Source: Flavobacterium sp. NRK F7 (GTDB lineage Bacteria > Bacteroidota > Bacteroidia > Flavobacteriales > Flavobacteriaceae). Taken from it: 64,000 nucleotides of DNA. The position numbers and the translations under genes are program-made. The DNA is taken from positions 1,667,624 through 1,731,623 of the forward strand of contig NZ_JAMXLB010000001.1 in assembly GCF_024054195.1 (NCBI RefSeq). Direction: 5' to 3'. Below the pieces are notes generated by a model, which made no database searches, was not told where the DNA came from, and saw nothing but the letters and a program-made list of their open reading frames with translations. Below, in pieces: positions 26,533 to 35,410 of this stretch (position 1 is its first letter; every line of letters begins with the position of its first letter).

Positions 26533-27479
26533 ATTATTTTTGAAATTTTATATCGTTCTTCGTTATTTTTAGTTCTCAAAATGATTTCTCCTAAAAAACC
26601 TGCTAAAAACAATTGAGTACCTATAATCATAGTGGTTAACGCAATGTAAAACCAAGGATTGTTCGTTACTAAAATGGTAGGTTCGTGATGGTATAACTTC
26701 CATAACTTAAGAACACCAATACTTCCAGCTGCTAAGAAACCAATGAAAAACATTACAACGCCTAAGGCACCAAATAAATGCATAGGACGTTTCCCAAATT
26801 TAGATAAAAACCAAATAGTAATCAAGTCTAAAAAACCATTAATAAAACGACTCATACCAAATTTAGAGCTACCGTATTTTCGGGCTTGATGAATCACTAC
26901 TTTTTCACCAATTTTTGAATACCCTGCATTTTTCGCTAAAACGGGAATGTAGCGATGCATTTCCCCGGAAACTTCAATGTTTTTAATGACTTCGTTTTTG
27001 TAAGCTTTCAAGCCACAATTAAAATCATTCAATTTTACCCCTGAGGTTTTTCGGGCTGCCCAGTTGAATAATTTGGAAGGAATATTTTTAAACAGTACCG
27101 AATCATATCTTTTTTTCTTCCACCCAGAAATTAAATCAAAACCTTCTTTAGAAATCAAATGATACAATTCTGGAATTTCATCCGGGCTATCTTGTAAATC
27201 GGCATCCATAGTAATAATAACATCACCTTGAGCTTTAGCAAAACCAGCATGTAAAGCCTGACTTTTGCCATAATTTTTAAGAAAGCGAATACCTTTTACA
27301 TTTGGATTTTGCTCAGAAAGTTGTTCAATAGTACTCCAAGAAGCATCGGTACTTCCGTCATCTATAAACAGTATTTCATAAGAAAAGTTATGACTAGTCA
27401 TAACTTTTACAATCCAATTATGTAATTCGGGTAACGATTCTTGCTCGTTTAATAAGGGAATAACTATGGATAAATTCAT
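26526..27479 (-). CDS. Family 2 glycosyltransferase, polyprenyl-phosphate type
   Basis: This 317-aa membrane-associated glycosyltransferase has an N-terminal GT-A domain (LSIVIPLLNEQESLPELHNW; IDDGSTDAS; the DXD-like MDADLQDSPDEIPEL) and two C-terminal transmembrane helices around residues 232-255 and 270-295. The layout is that of DPM1/ArnC-like enzymes, which load a sugar from a nucleotide donor onto undecaprenyl phosphate for envelope glycans. The donor is not predictable here. Its stop region overlaps the palindromic element. It abuts the DUF4199 gene with no spacing. Confidence 0.9.
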   Translation of the reverse strand: MNLSIVIPLLNEQESLPELHNWIVKVMTSHNFSYEILFIDDGSTDASWSTIEQLSEQNPNVKGIRFLKNYGKSQALHAGFAKAQGDVIITMDADLQDSPDEIPELYHLISKEGFDLISGWKKKRYDSVLFKNIPSKLFNWAARKTSGVKLNDFNCGLKAYKNEVIKNIEVSGEMHRYIPVLAKNAGYSKIGEKVVIHQARKYGSSKFGMSRFINGFLDLITIWFLSKFGKRPMHLFGALGVVMFFIGFLAAGSIGVLKLWKLYHHEPTILVTNNPWFYIALTTMIIGTQLFLAGFLGEIILRTKNNEERYKISKIIA

Positions 27480-28025
27480 TTAGAATTGTTCTTTAGGTTT
27501 ACTTTTAAAAATTAAAGAAAATATAACTCCAAAAATAGAAAGAATTACAGTTTTAATAAAATAACCTTTAATTAAATTAATAATGCTATAGTTGTCAGGA
27601 GATGTTTTCATTTGTTCTACCGATGCTTTTATATCAGAAGATGATGCTCCAAGTTTTTTCATAAATTCAACTGTAGAATTAATAGTTAATTCCTTTACTT
27701 GTTCCCCAAGGGTTGGGTCAATCACATTAAAAATGAGAATTTGAAATAGAGTTGAAAACAGAAGACTTATAGTTAAGCTTATAAAAAAAGTTGTAAAAGC
27801 TTCTTTAAAACTAAAAACACCATTCAATGCTTTTTTGGTTTTGTTCAGTAAAACGATATTAATAATTATGAAAAAAAGAGTTAGAAAAAGAAGTAGCCAA
27901 AGCAATTTTAATATTGATCCAAATAAATTTAAATCAAATAGAAAAGCATAAAGATCAATGCTTAAATAAACTAGTCCGCAAATTATACCAAATTTAATCC
28001 CATTATTTTTAATAATTTCATTCAT
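27480..28025 (-). CDS. DUF4199 domain-containing membrane protein
   Basis: This 181-aa inner-membrane protein has four predicted helices (residues 11-30, 37-57, 77-100 and 152-175). The conserved FSFKEAFTTFFISLTISLLFSTLFQ and a periplasmic segment with QMKTSPDNYSIINLIKGYF match the DUF4199 family found beside GT2 genes in Bacteroidetes. No function is known. It is the first gene of the GT2 operon. Confidence 0.83.
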   Translation of the reverse strand: MNEIIKNNGIKFGIICGLVYLSIDLYAFLFDLNLFGSILKLLWLLLFLTLFFIIINIVLLNKTKKALNGVFSFKEAFTTFFISLTISLLFSTLFQILIFNVIDPTLGEQVKELTINSTVEFMKKLGASSSDIKASVEQMKTSPDNYSIINLIKGYFIKTVILSIFGVIFSLIFKSKPKEQF

Positions 28026-28114
28026 GGTTTGTTAGTTTTAAGAGTTTACAAATATAGAAATAATAAAGTTTTAGTGTATTAGTGTAAAAAAATAAAAAAA
28101 AGTTACACCAATGC

Positions 28115-28143
28115 TTGTGAATTAAAAATTTAGTGTAAATTTG
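28115..28143 (+). promoter_or_regulatory. Promoter of rpmE2
   Basis: TTG at 28115-28117 and TAAATTTG at 28136-28143, spacer 18 nt, followed by GCACTCTC. The leader is about 110 nt long, so translational control is possible. Confidence 0.7.
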
Positions 28144-28258
28144 CACTCTCAAAATAAAAGATTATAAACGAAAAGGTTATAAAGTGTTTACACCTTTTTT
28201 AATAAAATAAAAAAGCCGCGAAGCAATTTATAATCATTAATAAAAAAGATTTATCAAG

Positions 28259-28513
28259 ATGAAAAAAGGAATTCACCCAGAGAATTACAGATTAGTAGCT
28301 TTCAAAGATATGTCAAATGAAGATGTATTTATTACTAAATCTACAGTAGAAACTAAAGAAACGATTGAGCACGAAGGAGTAGAGTATCCAGTATTTAAAA
28401 TGGAGATTTCTAGAACATCTCACCCTTTTTACACAGGTAAATCGAAACTTATCGATACAGCAGGACGTATTGATAAATTCAAAAACAAATACGCTAAATT
28501 CGATAAAAAATAA
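28259..28513 (+). CDS. rpmE2: Large ribosomal subunit protein bL31, type B
   Basis: This 84-aa protein begins [20 protein letters not shown] and contains [24 protein letters not shown], the signature of L31. It lacks the CxxC zinc ligands, which makes it the zinc-independent B form; no A form is seen in this window. The long leader could hold autoregulation, but no motif was identified. Confidence 0.95.
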   Translation: MKKGIHPENYRLVAFKDMSNEDVFITKSTVETKETIEHEGVEYPVFKMEISRTSHPFYTGKSKLIDTAGRIDKFKNKYAKFDKK

Positions 28514-28531
28514 TCGATTGTATAGTATACC

Positions 28532-28563
28532 AAAAAAGCTCCATGAAAATGGAGCTTTTTTTA
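28532..28563 (+). terminator. Terminator of rpmE2
   Basis: AAAAAAGCTCCAT pairs with ATGGAGCTTTTTTT around GAAA. Confidence 0.92.
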
Positions 28564-28650
28564 TGCTTAAATTTTTGGTTTAAACAAATTATAGTAAATT
28601 TAGCCTCAAAACGCATTTGTGCAAAGAAAAACTGATAATAGCTACCAATC

Positions 28651-29826
28651 ATGAACTACATACTTTTTGATGGAACCGTTCGCAATGCCTTACTTCCATT
28701 TACTTTTACCCGACCCGTGGCCGATATTCGTATAGGGATTTTAACCATTAGAGAAAAGTGGGAAAAATATTTAGGGTATACTACCACAACGTTAACGGAA
28801 GAATATTTGATGGAAAAATTCCCTATGGTGGAAATGGAAGCGAACATTATGATTAATGCTTCTTTCTTTCCCAATGAAATAGTTGTGGAAATGATTCGTA
28901 ATTTGGAACCCAAACAAGCGATTATTGCTGGAGAAGAAATTATCGCCTTCTATTCTAATGAAACCCAAGAAGAAGTAGATTTTGACGATTATGAACTGAT
29001 TGATTATGAGGAAGAAATTTTGCGAATTGAAAATACATGGGATATTTTTTCTAAAAATGATGAAGCGATACGTGAGGATTTTCAATTGTTAACGGAAGAC
29101 AGACATTCACAACCTATTCCTAAAAGTGTAAATGTGATTGCACCCGAAAATATTTTTATTGAAGAAGGTGCAAAATTAGAATTTGTTACCTTGAATGCTT
29201 CTACTGGCCCCATTTATATTGGTAAAAATGCTGAGATTATGGAAGGTTCTGTAATTCGAGGGCCTTTTGCATTATGCGAATATGCTCAAGTAAAAATGAG
29301 CGCTAAAATTTATGGAGCCACTACCGTTGGTCCTCATAGTAAAGTAGGAGGAGAAGTTAATAATTCGGTATTATTTGGGTATTCTAACAAAGGGCATGAT
29401 GGTTTTTTAGGGAATTCAGTTTTGGGAGAGTGGTGTAATATAGGTGCAGATACCAATACTTCCAACTTAAAAAATAATTATGAAGAAGTACGCTTATGGA
29501 GTTATGAAACCGAAAGTTTTGCAAGAACTGGTTTACAATTTTGCGGATTAATGATGGGTGATCATAGTAAGTGTGGCATCGATACCATGTTTAATACTGG
29601 TACAGTAGTCGGTGTTTCTGCCAATATTTTTGGAAGCGGATTTCCAAGAAACTTTGTGCCTAGCTTTTCATGGGGCGGTGCATCTGGTTTTACTACTTAC
29701 CTCACCAAAAAGGCTTTTGAAGTAGCTAAAGTGGTAATGCAACGCCGACAAGTTGCATTTTCTGAACAAGATGCGAAAATATTAGAGCATGTTTTCGAAG
29801 AAACTAAAAAATATAGAAAGGAATAA
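28651..29826 (+). CDS. GlmU-family sugar nucleotidyltransferase-like protein
   Basis: This 391-aa protein has an N-terminal nucleotidyltransferase-like domain (MNYILFDGTVRNALLPFTFTRPVADIRIGILTIREKW) and a C-terminal left-handed beta-helix of hexapeptide repeats (residues about 165-340). Bacteroidetes genomes carry this GlmU-like protein of about 390 aa in addition to other sugar nucleotidyltransferases. It probably acts on a sugar-1-phosphate, but the typical GxGTRM loop is absent and the donor site resembles only part of the family. A small membrane protein gene follows after 3 nt. Confidence 0.82.
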   Translation: MNYILFDGTVRNALLPFTFTRPVADIRIGILTIREKWEKYLGYTTTTLTEEYLMEKFPMVEMEANIMINASFFPNEIVVEMIRNLEPKQAIIAGEEIIAFYSNETQEEVDFDDYELIDYEEEILRIENTWDIFSKNDEAIREDFQLLTEDRHSQPIPKSVNVIAPENIFIEEGAKLEFVTLNASTGPIYIGKNAEIMEGSVIRGPFALCEYAQVKMSAKIYGATTVGPHSKVGGEVNNSVLFGYSNKGHDGFLGNSVLGEWCNIGADTNTSNLKNNYEEVRLWSYETESFARTGLQFCGLMMGDHSKCGIDTMFNTGTVVGVSANIFGSGFPRNFVPSFSWGGASGFTTYLTKKAFEVAKVVMQRRQVAFSEQDAKILEHVFEETKKYRKE

Positions 29827-29829
29827 GCT

Positions 29830-30165
29830 ATGTTTGGATTTATATTTATTTTTTTTATTGGAAGGTTTTTTTATAGATTGGCAGAACAATACCATCAAAA
29901 CAAGTGGTTGTTTGGAATCTTAGGTGTAGTTATGTATTATGCTGGTACTCTTTTCGCTGGTGTGTGTGTAGGGTTAATAATGCTAATTTTTGATTGGGAT
30001 ATTGATACAAACGAAGGAACAATAACCTTAATTGCAATTCCATTTGGAATTGGAGCTTGTTGGCTGTTTCATTATCTTTTAGAAAAACATTGGAAATCAA
30101 AAAAAGTGGAGCCCATTGAAAATATTGATGATATTGGAAAAGATATTGATGAAATAGGGGTGTAA
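29830..30165 (+). CDS. Small membrane protein, unknown
   Basis: This 111-aa protein has two hydrophobic segments (roughly residues 33-60 and 70-92) and an acidic C-terminal tail ending VEPIENIDDIGKDIDEIGV. It starts 3 nt after the GlmU-like gene, so it is expected to be translationally coupled. No family was recognised. Confidence 0.65.
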   Translation: MFGFIFIFFIGRFFYRLAEQYHQNKWLFGILGVVMYYAGTLFAGVCVGLIMLIFDWDIDTNEGTITLIAIPFGIGACWLFHYLLEKHWKSKKVEPIENIDDIGKDIDEIGV

Positions 30166-30189
30166 TTTGTGATGCATTATAAAATATAT

Positions 30190-30456
30190 TTAATGTAAAT
30201 TAAAATAATAGGCTATTCCAAAATAGAATAAAGTGCCTAATAGAATTGTCAATAGTAATGGAATAAGAATGTTATTTCTTCTTTGCTTTTGGAATTTTTT
30301 TCTAATTTCTGCTAATAATTCAGGAGAAGCCTCTTTCTCCTTTAGAGCTTTTCTATAAGAGGTTTGCAAGCTTTTCCATTTATTGCGATCATGTTTTTTA
30401 AGTAGATTCCTATTGTTTTTCAGAATTGTTGCTGGTGATCCATAATAGCCTCCCAT
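30190..30456 (-). CDS. Small tail-anchored-type membrane protein, paralog A
   Basis: This 88-aa protein has a basic N-terminal region (residues 1-60) and one C-terminal transmembrane helix (residues 64-84). It shares LKNNRNL and an A-S-P-E-L-L-A-E-I-R segment with the next gene upstream, so the two are diverged tandem paralogs. No function is known. It is 23 nt from paralog B and in the same direction. Confidence 0.65.
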   Translation of the reverse strand: MGGYYGSPATILKNNRNLLKKHDRNKWKSLQTSYRKALKEKEASPELLAEIRKKFQKQRRNNILIPLLLTILLGTLFYFGIAYYFNLH

Positions 30457-30479
30457 ATTTTTTAATTTTAATGATACTG

Positions 30480-30752
30480 TTACAAATAGCGATTCAATGC
30501 AGCAAGAGTAATTAGAATAACGACTAGAATACTAAAGGTTAATGTAATTTTATTTTTTTGGATTGCTTTATTTTCTTGTTGTAGTCGTTGTCTAATAGCA
30601 GCTAATTCTTCAGGAGTTGCTGTATTTGGATCCACAAATTCAATATTATCATTTGTAGTGGTGTTGACAAATTTTTCTAGTTTAGAAGTTCTATTTCTTC
30701 TATTATTTTTTAAACTAGTATTGGCACTCATCATGGAACCTTCACCTGCCAT
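30480..30752 (-). CDS. Small tail-anchored-type membrane protein, paralog B
   Basis: This 90-aa protein has a Thr/Asn-rich basic N-terminus, the segment TATPEELAAIRQRLQQEN and a C-terminal helix (residues 66-86). It aligns with paralog A in layout and in the SPELLAEIR/TPEELAAIR motif. A membrane anchor with a cytosolic charged domain is predicted. No family was recognised. Confidence 0.65.
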   Translation of the reverse strand: MAGEGSMMSANTSLKNNRRNRTSKLEKFVNTTTNDNIEFVDPNTATPEELAAIRQRLQQENKAIQKNKITLTFSILVVILITLAALNRYL

Positions 30753-30842
30753 AATTTTATTTTTAGGGTTTTATAATTGTACGCTGAAAACAATAAAATA
30801 GTTACAAAACGTTCTTGATATTTTTTTGAATAATATTATTTA

Positions 30843-30888
30843 CAAAAGAAAAGAGAAGTAAATCTTGGAGTAGATTACTTCTCTTTTG
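30843..30888 (-). terminator. Terminator of the flavin-reductase-like gene
   Basis: AAAAGAGAAGTAAATCT pairs with AGATTACTTCTCTTTT with one bulge, located beyond the stop at 30917. Confidence 0.8.
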
Positions 30889-30916
30889 TATCTATAGAGA
30901 TCAATAAGTTTCTAGA

Positions 30917-31426
30917 TTAAATTTTAATTTTTCCTTCTACACCATCTTTATTATCAGTTTTTTTTCTGGTAAGAATTGATGAAACAAAATGCATCATGGA
31001 TATAAATTTTCCAGTTTTGGTATCCCAATAATATACATCTCTTGGTTCTACTCGAATGATGCTTACATTTGGATCTTCTTTACCATCAAACCAAGCATTT
31101 GCAAAAACAGACCATTTCTCTTCAATCGTATATTTATCGTCATAAATGAAGGCATTTCCTAGCACAGAAAGATATTCGTAATCGCCATTATTCATAAAGT
31201 ATAATTGTACTTCATTATTGCGTTCAATTTCCATGTTTTTATTACTTTCTTTACTGCTTATAAACCATAAATTTCCTTCTTCATCACACTCTTGTAGACT
31301 CATAGGTCGAGCGTTAAAAGGTGGTTTTGAATTTAAATTGGTCACAAACATACAAGTTCCTGCTTTCTCTGAAAGCTCTTTTAATTTTTCTATAGCATCT
31401 TTACTAAATAAGTTTTCCTTAGACAT
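30917..31426 (-). CDS. Pyridoxamine 5'-phosphate oxidase family protein (general stress type)
   Basis: This 169-aa protein from the ATG at 31426 begins MSKENLFSKDAIEKLKELSEKAGTCMF. The split-barrel flavin-binding fold is shown by PPFNARPMSLQECDEEGNLWFISS, NMEIERNNEVQLYFMN and the EEKWSVFANAWFDGKEDP segment. It matches the general-stress-protein-26-like branch, which binds FMN or F420-like cofactors, rather than true PdxH. The reaction is unknown. An upstream in-frame start would add 14 residues without conservation. Confidence 0.85.
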   Translation of the reverse strand: MSKENLFSKDAIEKLKELSEKAGTCMFVTNLNSKPPFNARPMSLQECDEEGNLWFISSKESNKNMEIERNNEVQLYFMNNGDYEYLSVLGNAFIYDDKYTIEEKWSVFANAWFDGKEDPNVSIIRVEPRDVYYWDTKTGKFISMMHFVSSILTRKKTDNKDGVEGKIKI

Positions 31427-31522
31427 AATGTTTTGATTTTTTATTATTTCAAATTTCTGAATAACCAACTAAAATTGTCTTACAGAATTATTTATAAATT
31501 TTATATAATTATAAAAATAATG

Positions 31523-31530
31523 TAAATTTG
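31523..31530 (+). promoter_or_regulatory. -7 promoter box of mtaB
   Basis: TAAATTTG followed by GCACCCTC matches the rpmE2 promoter context closely, 45 nt before the ATG. Confidence 0.6.
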
Positions 31531-31574
31531 CACCCTCAATTTTTTGACAACGATTTCATTAATTGAGCTGATAT

Positions 31575-32903
31575 ATGGAAAATAAAAAGAAAGTTGCCTT
31601 TTATACTTTAGGCTGTAAATTAAATTTCTCCGAGACCTCGACGATTGCGAGAAGTTTTCAAGACGAAGGTTTTGAACGTGTTGATTTTGAAGAAGTAGCT
31701 GATATGTATGTTATTAATACCTGTTCGGTTACTGAAAACGCAGACAAACAATTCAAGCAAATCGTAAAAAAAGCATTAAAATTAAATGAAAAGGCTTTTG
31801 TTGCAGCTGTGGGTTGTTATGCACAGTTGAAACCAGAAGAGTTAGCGGCAGTAGATGGTGTAGATTTAGTTCTTGGTGCTACTGAAAAATTTAAAATTAC
31901 CGATTATATTCAGGATTTGTCTAAAAACGACATGGGAGAAGTGCATTCTTGTGAAATTGAAGATGCAGATTTTTATGTAGGAAGTTATTCTATCGGTGAT
32001 CGTACCCGTGCTTTTTTAAAAGTGCAAGACGGTTGTGATTATAAATGTACCTATTGTACGATTCCATTAGCAAGAGGAATTTCTAGGAGTGATACAATGG
32101 AAGGTGTTCTAAAAAATGCCAAAGAAATTGCTGAAAAAGGAATTAAAGAAATCGTCTTAACGGGAGTGAACATTGGAGATTATGGAAAAGGGGAGTTTGG
32201 TAACAAAAAACACGAACATACTTTTCTAGATTTAGTAACTGAATTAGATAAAGTAGAAGGGATCGAACGTTTGCGAATTTCTTCCATTGAACCGAATTTG
32301 TTAAAAAATGAAACCATCGATTTAGTTTCAAAATCCAGAGCTTTTGTACCCCATTTTCATATTCCTTTACAATCTGGAAGTAACGACATTCTTAAAAAAA
32401 TGAAACGTCGTTACTTGAGAGAATTGTATGTAGATAGAGTCCATAAAATTCGTGAAGTAATGCCTCATGCGTGTATTGGTGTGGACGTAATTGTAGGTTT
32501 TCCTGGAGAAACTGACGAACATTTCTTAGAAACGTATCACTTTTTAAATGAATTGGATATTTCGTATTTACATGTTTTTACCTATTCAGAAAGAGATAAT
32601 ACAGAAGCGGCAACTATGGAAGGTGTTGTACCAAAAAATGTGCGTGCAAAACGAAGTAAAATGTTACGTGGGTTATCGGTTAAAAAGCGTAGGGCGTTTT
32701 ACGAAAGCCAAATAGGAACGCAAAGAACGGTACTGTTTGAAAGTGAAAATAAAGAAGGTTATATCCATGGTTTTACTGAAAATTATGTAAAAGTAAAAAC
32801 ACCATGGAATCCAGCATTAGCCAATACGTTACATGAGATAAAATTAACGCATATTGATGAAGATGGTAGTGTGCGTTTGGAATTTGTAGGGGTAGAGGTT
32901 TAA
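31575..32903 (+). CDS. mtaB: tRNA N6-threonylcarbamoyladenosine methylthiotransferase MtaB
   Basis: This 442-aa radical-SAM enzyme adds a methylthio group to t6A37 in tRNAs. The N-terminal UPF0004 domain has its three cluster cysteines (TLGCKLN, INTCSVT, AAVGCYAQ). The radical SAM motif DGCDYKCTYCTIPLARG binds the second Fe-S cluster and SAM. A C-terminal TRAM-like domain follows VLFESENKEGYIHGFTENYVKV. The MtaB subtype is chosen over MiaB from length and the short TRAM region. It overlaps the convergent LytTR gene by 4 nt. Confidence 0.92.
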   Translation: MENKKKVAFYTLGCKLNFSETSTIARSFQDEGFERVDFEEVADMYVINTCSVTENADKQFKQIVKKALKLNEKAFVAAVGCYAQLKPEELAAVDGVDLVLGATEKFKITDYIQDLSKNDMGEVHSCEIEDADFYVGSYSIGDRTRAFLKVQDGCDYKCTYCTIPLARGISRSDTMEGVLKNAKEIAEKGIKEIVLTGVNIGDYGKGEFGNKKHEHTFLDLVTELDKVEGIERLRISSIEPNLLKNETIDLVSKSRAFVPHFHIPLQSGSNDILKKMKRRYLRELYVDRVHKIREVMPHACIGVDVIVGFPGETDEHFLETYHFLNELDISYLHVFTYSERDNTEAATMEGVVPKNVRAKRSKMLRGLSVKKRRAFYESQIGTQRTVLFESENKEGYIHGFTENYVKVKTPWNPALANTLHEIKLTHIDEDGSVRLEFVGVEV

Positions 32904-33628
32904 AAAATAATTCCTTTCAAATTATCCATATAACTCAAGCTCACTTTTACTTTATCTGCATTAGTCATTGTTATTTCAAATGTTTTGCCATAACGTTGTA
33001 CTTCTTTAATTTGTTTTAAATTAACGATGGAACTGCGATGTACGCGAATGAAATTTTTTGGGTTGAGTTTTTCTTCTAAAGAAGAAATTCCATAATTACT
33101 AATGAAGTAGTCATTTGTGGTAAATAATTTTGAATAATCACCATAGGCTTCTATTCGTATAATGTTTGAAACGGATAAAGTGATGAGTTTTTTGTTTTTA
33201 TGTACCAGAATGCGTTCGGGATATGTTTGTTTTTCAATTAGAAGACTTTCTGCTAAAGGGGTAACACTATTGATTTCGTTATCCCATTTTAATTTTTCAA
33301 TTGCTTTTTTAAAACGTTCTTTGGTATACGGTTTTAAAAGATAATCAACAGCATGTACTTCAAAGGCTTGCAAAGCATAACTATCATAAGCTGTTGAAAA
33401 AATAATATTGGGAATTTCGTCTAAATAAGTCAAAACTTCAAACCCAGTTAACCCTGGCATTTGGATGTCTAAAAAAATTAAATCGGGTTTAAATTCGTTG
33501 CATATTTTAACAGCATCTACTCCATTATTAGCTTCCCCTAAAAGAATTAAATCAGGATATTCTTTAAGATATTCGTTAATCAATTGTCGACCCGAGCTTT
33601 CATCATCAATAAGAATTACTTTTTTCAT
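32900..33628 (-). CDS. LytTR-family response regulator
   Basis: This 242-aa regulator has a receiver domain (residues 1-120) with acidic Asp9/Asp10, phosphoacceptor Asp54 (LIFLDIQMPG) and Lys in YLLKPY. The C-terminal LytTR DNA-binding domain contains NKKLITLSVSNIIRIEAYGDYSKLF and FIRVHRSSIVNLKQI. The start directly abuts the stop of the upstream histidine kinase, so they form a LytS/LytR-type pair. The targets are unknown; the divergent receptor gene at 35411 is a candidate. Confidence 0.93.
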   Translation of the reverse strand: MKKVILIDDESSGRQLINEYLKEYPDLILLGEANNGVDAVKICNEFKPDLIFLDIQMPGLTGFEVLTYLDEIPNIIFSTAYDSYALQAFEVHAVDYLLKPYTKERFKKAIEKLKWDNEINSVTPLAESLLIEKQTYPERILVHKNKKLITLSVSNIIRIEAYGDYSKLFTTNDYFISNYGISSLEEKLNPKNFIRVHRSSIVNLKQIKEVQRYGKTFEITMTNADKVKVSLSYMDNLKGIIF

Positions 33629-34698
33629 TATATTGAAAATTTTACTTGTAAACCACTTGGAGTATTTTGTGAGAATTCCAGATTACTCCCATATATTTTT
33701 TCTAACCTTAGCTGGGTATTGGTTAAGCCAATTCCTTTTTGAAGAAGTTTCGTTTTGTCTGCTACTCCAATACCAGTATCTGAGATAATAAAATGTATTT
33801 TATGATTTTCTTTATAGATAGAAAGGCTTATTTTACCGCCTTTAATAACTGAAGCTAATCCATGTTTTATTGCATTTTCTACAATAGGTTGTAAAAGCAT
33901 AGGTGGAATTTTTTCAGAATATAATTTTTCTTCAACTTGTATTTCAATTTCTAAACGATCTTCAAAGCGAGCCTTTTCTAGTTGCAGATAATTGGTTACA
34001 AAATCGAGTTCTTCTCGAAGGGTTACAAAATCTTCTTGACTTGCTTTTAATTGGTAACGAAATAAATCTGAAAGTTGCGCAATCATGTGACGGGTCTTTT
34101 CATTTTCAGAAGGAATAGAAGCACTTATTGTATTGAATACATTGTAAAGAAAATGAGGGTTTAATTGTGCTTTTATGGCGGCTAGCTCACTTTTTAGTGC
34201 TGCTTCACGCAGTTCATTTTCTAATTGTAATTTTTTTTGGGTTTCAATAAAATAGGTGTAGGCAAAATAACAACCAAATTGAAACATTAAAAATAAGGAA
34301 GGGATATACAAATCCCAAACTTCTCCAGATCCTGTTAGTCGCGATAAGCTATAAAAATCATGAAATTCATAGCGTATTTTTCGAAAGAATAAGGTTACTA
34401 ATGGAATTAAAATAAAGACAATTATAATTTTAAAAGCAATACTTTTGTGCTTAAGAAAGTAATTGATTAGTGCCCAAATAAGTACAAAAGCTATAAAATT
34501 AAAGAAATATACAAAACCTGAAGAAAACCAAAAATCTCTCGCATCTAAAAAATCGGCTAGTCCTAATTTCCCTTCATAGTTTCTATTCCAAAACAAAACA
34601 GTGTAGTATAAAACGGAAAATAAAGCATAGAAAATGAGTACGGCTAAAATTTCTTTTTTAGTCGTTTTTGAAAATAAAGCAGTTAATTTTTTATTCAT
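33628..34698 (-). CDS. LytS-type membrane sensor histidine kinase
   Basis: This 356-aa protein has four N-terminal transmembrane helices (residues about 14-34, 52-75, 83-105 and 135-155), a coiled linker, and the His_kinase domain with the phosphoacceptor in LKAQLNPHFLYNVFNTI. The ATPase part has ENAIKHGL and IIVSDTGIG-like boxes. The ATG at 34698 overlaps the upstream gene stop by 8 nt. It is the partner of the LytTR regulator. Confidence 0.9.
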   Translation of the reverse strand: MNKKLTALFSKTTKKEILAVLIFYALFSVLYYTVLFWNRNYEGKLGLADFLDARDFWFSSGFVYFFNFIAFVLIWALINYFLKHKSIAFKIIIVFILIPLVTLFFRKIRYEFHDFYSLSRLTGSGEVWDLYIPSLFLMFQFGCYFAYTYFIETQKKLQLENELREAALKSELAAIKAQLNPHFLYNVFNTISASIPSENEKTRHMIAQLSDLFRYQLKASQEDFVTLREELDFVTNYLQLEKARFEDRLEIEIQVEEKLYSEKIPPMLLQPIVENAIKHGLASVIKGGKISLSIYKENHKIHFIISDTGIGVADKTKLLQKGIGLTNTQLRLEKIYGSNLEFSQNTPSGLQVKFSI

Positions 34699-35218
34699 CT
34701 TTGTTCTCAATTACATACCAAAATGCGCCATTATATGGATTAAAGCTAATTTTAAATAATCCTTCATGTGTAGCAACAAGATACTTATTTTTTACTTCTA
34801 ATATACGCTCTTTTTGTTTAGCAATTACTTTTCCTTCTTTGTATTCAAAGTGTAAGCTATTTGAAAATTCAATTTCCAAGTTATATGTACCATTAGTTAA
34901 TAGTGATTTTTCAATCTTTTTTAGAATTAAAGAGGGAGTGTTGTTATGGTCAAATGGCTTATCATTATGTTCTATAATATGAATAGTTGCATTTTGATAA
35001 ACCATCGGTTTTGTGTCCCAAGTAGTTACTACACTAATTTGATTGTATTTTTTTTCTAATTCAAAATTAGAAGAAATGCTATTTCCTTCTTTTACAGTTA
35101 TTTGGCATTTTTTAGGATAGTAGTATACTAACTGTTTTTCCGACTGAATGGCATAGTAATCTTGTGCCTGTAAAGGTACTACAAAGAGTAGGAATGCACT
35201 TATTAGTAGCGTTTGCAT
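34691..35218 (-). CDS. Secreted protein of unknown function, LytTR operon
   Basis: This 175-aa protein has a signal peptide MQTLLISAFLLFVVPLQAQ. The mature part is mixed beta-strand with no recognised family. Because it overlaps the sensor kinase gene, it may be a periplasmic accessory to that two-component system. It is divergent from the outer-membrane receptor at 35411. Confidence 0.65.
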   Translation of the reverse strand: MQTLLISAFLLFVVPLQAQDYYAIQSEKQLVYYYPKKCQITVKEGNSISSNFELEKKYNQISVVTTWDTKPMVYQNATIHIIEHNDKPFDHNNTPSLILKKIEKSLLTNGTYNLEIEFSNSLHFEYKEGKVIAKQKERILEVKNKYLVATHEGLFKISFNPYNGAFWYVIENKDE

Positions 35219-35410
35219 AGAATGTTTTTTTGATTGCTAGTTCGAATGTACATTTCCCTTTTGGATTACCCAATTAAAAAAAGACGAATTGGCAAATAAG
35301 ACGACGAATTGGAAAGATAAATTGAGCGGTTTATATTCCTTTTCAACAGTTTTCTATTTTATTAGGTTGGAGTTTGCATCAATTTTGTGTCCTAATCCAA
35401 TTCAAATAAC

